From positions 1 through 37,810 of the IMG/VR virus record IMGVR_UViG_3300043427_001081: a stretch of DNA of 37,810 bases. The stretch is one strand, 5' to 3'. The translations under genes and the position numbers were made by a program. This document shows positions 34,578 to 37,810 of this stretch, one piece after another (position 1 is the stretch's first letter; each line of letters opens with the position of its first letter). The notes below the pieces were generated by a model, which worked only from the letters and a program-made list of their open reading frames with translations, made no database searches and was not told where the DNA came from. This stretch comes from a virus.

Positions 34578-34607
34578 ATTATACCCGTTCCATAAAAACT
34601 GTATCAA
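34578..34607 (-). promoter_or_regulatory. sigma70-type promoter for the zinc-ribbon gene and late operon
   Basis: The minus strand reads TTGATA, 18 nt, TATAAT; a second TATAAT follows immediately (34577-34572). It is about 30 nt upstream of ATG 34547 and points into the structural genes. Confidence 0.72.
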
Positions 34608-34667
34608 AAATTACTTAAAATTTTTCTATGCCGCTATAAATGCACTCATTTTAGAATCACCACCTAC

Positions 34668-35063
34668 TTACGAACGCACTAATCCCGTATTTGCTTGGTA
34701 CCCGCCAACATAAAGCGGACATGACCCGAAATATTGGTACAACAACCCCCGAATTCTAGAAATCTCACGCTCTGGTGAATACGTTGCTCCCGCACTGGCA
34801 GCCTCCCACTCCAATACGTCCGCCTTTACTAATGTCTTGCCATTACCTGACGCATTTAAACCACTCATATTGCCCTGTGCTTCCTCAAATTGATCCATTA
34901 AATCCTGTACTGCTCCTACCGCATCCGTTGATATCGCCCCTAGTTCATTCATGCATAAAATGACCTGGTCCTTTTGATACCCGCTAACTGATAATCCACT
35001 CGCAATTAATAACCGTATCTCATCACCACTCCCCCATCCGTAAGTCGTATTTAACGTTGCCAT
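34668..35063 (-). CDS. head-tail adaptor candidate
   Basis: 131 residues, mostly helical. The N-terminus (GSGDEIRLLIASGLSVSGYQKDQVILCMNEL) is followed by an acidic helix and a C-terminal helix ending SRIRGLLYQYFGSC. Head-tail adaptors of the HK97 gp6 type are short helical proteins coded at the start of the neck gene block. Position and predicted fold agree, but I see no signature motif. A TATATT -10-like box lies on the minus strand at 35089-35084, about 20 nt before the ATG. Confidence 0.5.
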   Translation of the reverse strand: MATLNTTYGWGSGDEIRLLIASGLSVSGYQKDQVILCMNELGAISTDAVGAVQDLMDQFEEAQGNMSGLNASGNGKTLVKADVLEWEAASAGATYSPEREISRIRGLLYQYFGSCPLYVGGYQANTGLVRS

Positions 35064-35111
35064 TGGTACACATCATCCTATCTAATATACTTCCGTTACA
35101 ATATACTATCG

Positions 35112-35309
35112 ATGCTAATTCCTACCCATATGTTGTTTGCCGCATTGTCAATCATACTCGCAGTTAAAGATCGCTCTGATATTGCTACTCGTCAATTGCT
35201 ACGCGATATCGAATCACATAACCTTGAATCCTATGGTAAATCACTCATGCTCAAAATCTTGCCACTATTATCCCCGCAGGATCGGGATTGGATGAGGGGC
35301 CTGTACTGA
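35112..35309 (+). CDS. small protein with N-terminal hydrophobic segment, function unknown
   Basis: 65 residues, divergent from the structural operon. The first 18 residues (MLIPTHMLFAALSIILAV) form a hydrophobic segment that could be a signal anchor. The rest is a charged helix ending SPQDRDWMRGLY. Base composition resembles the AT-richer structural region rather than the GC-rich genes to its right. A TATACT box lies only a few bases before the ATG. A single diverged DnaA-box-like TATCCACA follows the stop at 35313-35320. Confidence 0.5.
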   Translation: MLIPTHMLFAALSIILAVKDRSDIATRQLLRDIESHNLESYGKSLMLKILPLLSPQDRDWMRGLY

Positions 35310-35424
35310 AAATATCCACAGATTTGTAAGGGGGGCTATCTGGGCCGCCGACGCCGGGAATCGGGGTGGGAGTACGTTTGTACTGCTCGACCGCCTCGAT
35401 GGGCTGATGGTGCGGGTGTATCAC

Positions 35425-35442
35425 GTTGCGAGTTGTGACGAT
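35425..35442 (+). promoter_or_regulatory. HLR1-like paired box, copy 1
   Basis: GTTGCGAG-TT-GTGACGAT, two imperfect 8-mers separated by TT, 68 nt before the start codon at 35510. It is the most diverged of four such sites. Confidence 0.35.
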
Positions 35443-35509
35443 CCGACTCGCCGGCATCCGCTTGGACGACCGATGGTGCAGACTGACAGGGTCAACACGG
35501 GATGACCCC

Positions 35510-35797
35510 ATGACCGCCGCGCCCTATCTGCCAACTGAGCTGATCATGCAGCCTTGCGAGATCAGCGACCCGGATACCCGCATGCTGGCCCTTGAAGTGG
35601 GCATGGCCCGCGATGCCGTCTACGACGCTTTACAGGCCTACGCTGACGCCGTCTACCGCGAACTGGTAGAGGGCAACCACCATGCCCGTGGCCTGCGGTT
35701 TACCGACGCTGAAGCCGACCTGATTGCTCGGGGGATGCTTGACGAGATTGGCACCATGATGGCGCATGACTGGGCCTATGGGCCCACGGCCCCCTAG
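35510..35797 (+). CDS. small protein, function unknown
   Basis: 95 residues from ATG 35510. The frame is open upstream to 35426, but the conserved leader (GTCAACACGGGATGACCCC just before the ATG) fixes this start. Mostly helical and acidic, Ala/Met/Asp-rich (RDAVYDALQAYADAVYRELV), with no Cys-pair or catalytic motif; soluble. An intrinsic terminator and an HLR1-like box follow the stop. Family not recognised. Confidence 0.65.
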   Translation: MTAAPYLPTELIMQPCEISDPDTRMLALEVGMARDAVYDALQAYADAVYRELVEGNHHARGLRFTDAEADLIARGMLDEIGTMMAHDWAYGPTAP

Positions 35798-35815
35798 GTT
35801 ACGAATTGTGACAAG
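35798..35815 (+). promoter_or_regulatory. HLR1-like paired box, copy 2
   Basis: GTTACGAA-TT-GTGACAAG immediately after the stop of the upstream gene. A TAAAAT -10-like box at 35842-35847 follows after 26 nt, and the next gene starts at 35874. Confidence 0.45.
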
Positions 35816-35842
35816 GCCCCCGATTTGGGGGCCACCTCTTTT
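35815..35842 (+). terminator. intrinsic terminator after the 95-residue gene
   Basis: GGCCCCC-GATTT-GGGGGCC is a perfect 7-bp stem, followed by ACCTCTTTT. It begins 18 nt after the stop codon. Confidence 0.82.
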
Positions 35843-35873
35843 AAAATTAAACAGTCAACACGGGATAAACCCC

Positions 35874-36110
35874 ATGACCCGCACTGCCGACCTCGCCCGC
35901 CTCACCCTGACCTCCAACGTCGTCGACGTGTGGAAGGCTGCCACGCAATGCTTCGAGTTCGCTGAGTACATCGCCCAGCGCGATGGCTTCGACATCTCTG
36001 TGCTGGGCTCCTACCATGCGCTGCTGGCCGTCCGCCCTTGGGCCACTGTCGGGGTGGAAGCCGCCCCTTGGCGCGTCATCAGGGCAGCCATGGCCCGACT
36101 GGGGTACTGA
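35874..36110 (+). CDS. small protein, function unknown
   Basis: 78 residues from ATG 35874, chosen because the shared leader GTCAACACGGGATAAACCCC stands directly before it. Predicted helical (TSNVVDVWKAATQCFEFAEY), with a C-terminal basic amphipathic helix (APWRVIRAAMARLGY). The upstream part of the same open frame lacks a leader and overlaps the terminator, so it is excluded. Family not recognised. Confidence 0.6.
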   Translation: MTRTADLARLTLTSNVVDVWKAATQCFEFAEYIAQRDGFDISVLGSYHALLAVRPWATVGVEAAPWRVIRAAMARLGY

Positions 36111-36221
36111 TCAGCAACGCTGATACATCAGGGCTCCTTATCCGGGGCCCTCTCCCATCGACAATCCCGATACATCAGCAATCCTGATCGGTCAGCCAGG
36201 GATCCATCAGCATTCTTTGTG

Positions 36222-36239
36222 TTACGAATTGTTACAATC
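36222..36239 (+). promoter_or_regulatory. HLR1-like paired box, copy 3 (best match)
   Basis: GTTACGAA-TT-GTTACAAT. It departs from the HLR1 consensus (G/T)TTACA(T/A)(T/A)-N2-(G/T)TTACA(T/A)(T/A) at a single base. The second half is also an 11-bp palindrome, ATTGT-T-ACAAT. Confidence 0.5.
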
Positions 36240-36330
36240 CCTTGCGCCCAGTACAGGGCGTGATAGTGGGGTGGTGGGCGGGTGAACGGGGCGTTCACGA
36301 TCGCCTCACCTTGCCCATGCTTCGGCAAAT

Positions 36331-36369
36331 GGAACCTGCGAACGGCCCGCTGGTCGGATCGCAGGTGCC
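36331..36369 (+). repeat. hairpin repeat family, copy 1 (short form)
   Basis: GGAACCTGCGAA, inner stem CGGCC-CGCT-GGTCG, then GATCGCAGGTGCC. The 39-bp short form; the outer arms pair only partly. Confidence 0.75.
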
Positions 36370-36379
36370 CCGCGCGCGT

Positions 36380-36397
36380 GTTAAGAGTTGTTACCGG
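36380..36397 (+). promoter_or_regulatory. HLR1-like paired box, copy 4
   Basis: GTTAAGAG-TT-GTTACCGG. A TAGAAT -10-like box at 36425-36430 follows after 27 nt, and the gene at 36456 begins shortly after, closely matching the geometry at copy 2. Confidence 0.4.
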
Positions 36398-36455
36398 ACC
36401 GGCGGCTCGGGTCCGTCGATCGACTAGAATTCAGAGGTACCAAGGAAGGAATCCA

Positions 36456-36620
36456 ATGCTTTACTCCATCCGCTGCAAGCTGTCCGCCGTGAAGCATGGC
36501 CTGGCCTGGGTTCAGACCGAGCGACGCGAGTACCTGACGGGTGACCCACTGCCCGCCGTCTTCGCCGCTGGGTTCGCCTACCGCGAGTACTCCCTCGCCA
36601 AGGGGTGGGAAGTGCTCTGA
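36456..36620 (+). CDS. 54-residue small protein, function unknown
   Basis: It starts at ATG 36456 behind the strongest SD in this region, AAGGAAGGA, 5 nt upstream. Mixed strand/helix (MLYSIRCKLSAVKHGLAWVQ), with a pattern of aromatic residues near the C-terminus (AGFAYREYSLAKGWEVL). No Cys pairs or membrane segment. It is followed after 12 nt by repeat copy 2. Family not recognised. Confidence 0.6.
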   Translation: MLYSIRCKLSAVKHGLAWVQTERREYLTGDPLPAVFAAGFAYREYSLAKGWEVL

Positions 36621-36632
36621 TCTGAGGCACGG

Positions 36633-36678
36633 GGAACCTGCGAACGGCCCGCTGGTCGGAATGAAATTCGCAGGTACC
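36633..36678 (+). repeat. hairpin repeat family, copy 2 (long form)
   Basis: 46 bp. Outer arms GGAACCTGCGAA and TTCGCAGGTACC pair at 11 of 12 positions. The inner stem is CGGCC-CGCT-GGTCG, and the right side carries an extra GAATGAAA not found in the short form. Confidence 0.82.
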
Positions 36679-36696
36679 TAATTCCTAGCCTGCTGC

Positions 36697-36725
36697 TTGA
36701 CACCTTGGCAGCTAACGTCTAAGAT
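36697..36725 (+). promoter_or_regulatory. sigma70-type promoter
   Basis: Consensus TTGACA, 17 nt, TAAGAT, 26 nt before ATG 36751. It lies 19 nt after repeat copy 2. Confidence 0.75.
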
Positions 36726-36750
36726 ACACTCATCCAACAGGGACAAACCC

Positions 36751-36963
36751 ATGACCAACACCCCAGTCGCACCCTTCGCAGCAGTGGCCATTGGCACCAT
36801 CGCCGGATTCGCCATGCTGGTACCCTTCGGCGGGCTTCGCCTGGGGCAGCCCAGTGGCCCTGTTGTTCGCTGCAGCGTGATGAGATGCGAGACCGTCAAG
36901 ATCAAAATGGAACCTGCGAACGGCCCCTCGGTCGGATCGCATGTGCCATCTCAAGGGAGTTAG
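36751..36963 (+). CDS. small membrane protein candidate (70 aa)
   Basis: It starts at ATG 36751 behind the shared leader TCCAACAGGGACAAACCC. Residues 8-30 (PFAAVAIGTIAGFAMLVPFG) form one hydrophobic segment long enough to cross a membrane. The C-terminal part is basic. The last 18 residues are encoded by repeat copy 3, reading MEPANGPSVGSHVP near the end, so the repeat either was inserted into the gene's 3' end or extended it. A short membrane protein in an early phage region could act on host membrane functions; no family is recognised. Confidence 0.55.
   Translation: MTNTPVAPFAAVAIGTIAGFAMLVPFGGLRLGQPSGPVVRCSVMRCETVKIKMEPANGPSVGSHVPSQGS
36909..36947 (+). repeat. hairpin repeat family, copy 3 (short form, inside a coding frame)
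   Basis: GGAACCTGCGAA, inner stem CGGCC-CCTC-GGTCG, then GATCGCATGTGCC. It has the same length as copy 1. The GCATG in the right arm breaks the outer pairing. Confidence 0.75.
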
Positions 36964-37014
36964 TTATATTTAGTGGAAGCTTGATTTATACTTTTACAAT
37001 CCTAAATATAATGC

Positions 37015-37045
37015 TTGACAGGTGGCCGCTGGCCATGGTTAGAAT
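37015..37045 (+). promoter_or_regulatory. sigma70-type promoter
   Basis: Consensus TTGACA at 37015-37020, then TTAGAAT at 37039-37045, giving an 18-19 nt spacer. It lies 26 nt before ATG 37071. Confidence 0.6.
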
Positions 37046-37070
37046 GGAGGAGTCCAAAAGGGAACGTCCC

Positions 37071-37382
37071 ATGCCTCTGCTCTTCAGCGAGAACCGCCGC
37101 CGCGCCGACCACCGCAAGCCCTCGGTCTTCACCTGGTACGTGGAATGGACCATCGATGAGATCCGCAGCGAGGCGATCGCGTGGCTCATGTACGACGCCA
37201 AGGTGCCAGCCCTGCTCTGTACTGAGATCAGCTACATCCGTGAATGCGCTCCGCCGACTCTGCTGAGCATCGTATGCGACCCGGTGGACGCTTGTCTCCG
37301 CCCCATCGATGGCTGGGGTTGGTTCGAGTGCCTCGCCGAGCTTGAGCGGTGGGCGCTGGACTTCAACGAAGTCGACAGGTGA
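37071..37382 (+). CDS. 103-residue soluble protein, function unknown
   Basis: It starts at ATG 37071 behind the leader TCCAAAAGGGAACGTCCC, in which GGGA and TCCC can pair right up to the start codon. The N-terminus is basic (SENRRRADHRKP), followed by an aromatic helix-rich core (FTWYVEWTIDEIRSEAIAWL). Four Cys residues are scattered without a zinc-knuckle spacing. The C-terminus is acidic with Trp clusters (GWGWFECLAELERW). A perfect terminator follows within 20 nt, so the gene is its own transcription unit. Family not recognised. Confidence 0.68.
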   Translation: MPLLFSENRRRADHRKPSVFTWYVEWTIDEIRSEAIAWLMYDAKVPALLCTEISYIRECAPPTLLSIVCDPVDACLRPIDGWGWFECLAELERWALDFNEVDR

Positions 37383-37401
37383 CCCCTAAAAAATACCTTA
37401 C

Positions 37402-37427
37402 TCGCCCCACACCGGGGCGATTTTTTT
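37402..37427 (+). terminator. intrinsic terminator after the 103-residue gene
   Basis: TCGCCCC-ACACC-GGGGCGA is a perfect 7-bp stem, followed by seven T. Confidence 0.93.
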
Positions 37428-37429
37428 CG

Positions 37430-37456
37430 TACATGCAGAATTTAGTTTTGCATGTA
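37430..37456. repeat. inverted repeat next to repeat copy 4
   Basis: TACATGCA and TGCATGTA are perfect 8-bp arms around an 11-nt AT-rich loop. The right arm abuts repeat copy 4 directly. Confidence 0.6.
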
Positions 37457-37502
37457 GGAACATGCGAACGGCCCTGAGGTCGGAATGAAATTCGCAGGTG
37501 CC
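37457..37502 (+). repeat. hairpin repeat family, copy 4 (long form)
   Basis: 46 bp. GGAACATGCGAA, inner stem CGGCC-CTGA-GGTCG, the GAATGAAA insert, then TTCGCAGGTGCC. It ends 2 nt before the stop codon of the convergent minus-strand gene. Confidence 0.8.
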
Positions 37503-37504
37503 GT

Positions 37505-37774
37505 TCACTTCAGCGTTTTCCGCCCTCCCTCTCCATTCCTTGCGCGGTTCTTGCTGCGATGCTCCAGCACCAGTCCGCCATCCTTGGTGTGGCTCATGTC
37601 CCGGTTGCCCATCTTGCCTTCGAGGCCGCGAGCTCGGCGGGCTCTCCTTCTTTCGTTGTACCGCTCCCGCTCCCTGTCAGTCTTTCTCCGGGTAGCCTCG
37701 TACTCAATTTTTTTCTGATACGCCTCTGGATTCTTGCGATAGTAATCCATAGTGTTTCTTTTCTTTTCGGCCAT
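37505..37774 (-). CDS. small, very basic phage protein with a DMSHTKDGGLV motif
   Basis: 89 residues from ATG 37774. The N-terminal 50 residues are a Lys/Arg/Glu/Tyr-rich helix (TMDYYRKNPEAYQKKIEYEA). The C-terminus, about residues 59-80, holds DMSHTKDGGLVLEHRSKNRA. A small basic protein with an 'SHTKDG-x-LV...S-x-NRARNG' ending is, as I recall, recurrent in cyanophages and other tailed phages, usually of unknown function. A nucleic-acid-binding role is plausible from the charge. There is no HNH catalytic core, so I do not call it a nuclease. Confidence 0.7.
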   Translation of the reverse strand: MAEKKRNTMDYYRKNPEAYQKKIEYEATRRKTDRERERYNERRRARRARGLEGKMGNRDMSHTKDGGLVLEHRSKNRARNGEGGRKTLK

Positions 37775-37810
37775 CAGATAAAAAAGAATCTAGGATAGGC
37801 TGCCGTTGAT

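Larger units (their letters stand above)
36111..36455 (+). promoter_or_regulatory. 345-bp intergenic regulatory region
   Basis: No convincing gene. It holds, in order: an inverted repeat ATCAGC-AAC-GCTGAT right after the stop; a GC hairpin GGGCTCC...GGGGCCC at 36131-36150 without a T-run; three direct repeats GAT(A/C)CATCAG at 36122-36131, 36169-36178 and 36202-36211; two HLR1-like boxes; repeat copy 1; and a TAGAAT -10-like box at 36425-36430. Confidence 0.6.
35310..37504. other. GC-rich plus-strand accessory region
   Basis: Composition rises to visibly higher GC than the rest of the window. Five short plus-strand genes are separated by intergenic DNA carrying repeats, promoters and terminators (listed individually). 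A HIP1 octamer GCGATCGC lies at 37173-37180. The block looks like an early or accessory region with origin or regulation distinct from the structural genes. Confidence 0.6.

Noticed and set aside
35313-35320. DnaA box (TATCCACA)
   Set aside because: A single mismatched copy without neighbours is not evidence of an origin.
35425-36397. Paired boxes as NtcA sites (GTA-N8-TAC)
   Set aside because: The sites keep GTT.AC pairs at 10-base spacing and lack the GTA half-site; HLR1 fits better.
36242-36427. A 61-residue plus-strand frame ending in repeat copy 1
   Set aside because: It begins at a TTG, lacks the shared leader and crosses the repeat and an HLR1-like box; the region reads as regulatory DNA.
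36331-37502. Hairpin repeats as glutamine (glnA / Downstream-peptide) riboswitches or another known cyanophage RNA motif
   Set aside because: The conserved core of those motifs, as I know it, is absent.
36331-37502. CRISPR array
   Set aside because: Only four copies at irregular 230-500-bp spacing with genes between them; no spacer pattern.
37485-37798. Plus-strand frames of 65-79 residues at the right end
   Set aside because: They lie opposite the conserved basic protein gene and have shadow composition.

Overview
The window is a 37.8-kb piece of a tailed double-stranded DNA phage (Caudoviricetes), most likely a long-tailed siphovirus. Almost all of it is a virion structural module read on the minus strand. 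The host is probably a cyanobacterium. This rests on several weak cues: collagen-like fibre genes and small basic proteins of a cyanophage type, an HNH enzyme of a type I associate with cyanophages, paired GTTAC-type boxes resembling the cyanobacterial HLR1 element, one HIP1 octamer, and weak Shine-Dalgarno use. Portal, terminase, lysis and replication genes are not visible.

Layout in the direction of minus-strand transcription (right to left). At 34.1-35.1 kb lie a head-tail adaptor candidate, a zinc-ribbon protein with its own promoter, and a connector candidate. At 30.2-33.6 kb lie an HK97-gp10-like tail protein, a tail assembly chaperone gene expressed as a short form and a -1 frameshift fusion, a plus-strand HNH endonuclease, a probable tail terminator and the major tail protein. 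At 24.4-30.1 kb is the tape measure gene (1896 codons). At 14.6-24.4 kb are distal tail, hub, LamG and fibre-associated proteins. At 12.6-14.4 kb are scaffold and major capsid genes, unusually placed among tail-fibre genes. At 1-12.5 kb are a BppU-like protein, a 1728-residue collagen-like fibre, a glycosyltransferase-methyltransferase fusion, a second collagen-like fibre (890 aa) and a fibre gene cut by the window edge. Many structural genes overlap by 1-4 nt, which suggests translational coupling. The major capsid and major tail protein genes are each followed by an intrinsic terminator.

The right end (35.3-37.5 kb) differs. It is GC-rich, read on the plus strand, and made of small unrecognised genes separated by dense regulatory DNA. 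That DNA includes a four-copy hairpin repeat, four HLR1-like paired boxes, a shared GGGA...CCC-AUG leader at the start codons, sigma70-type promoters, intrinsic terminators and iteron-like repeats. This looks like an early or accessory region under its own control. A minus-strand basic protein gene closes the window.

The observations I rate highest are the chaperone frameshift (heptamer A AAA AAG, with no start codon for 354 nt of the second frame), the hairpin repeat family with its paired-box and leader network, a start codon enclosed in an 11-bp inverted repeat, and a glycosyltransferase-methyltransferase placed inside a Thr-rich collagen-like fibre operon.
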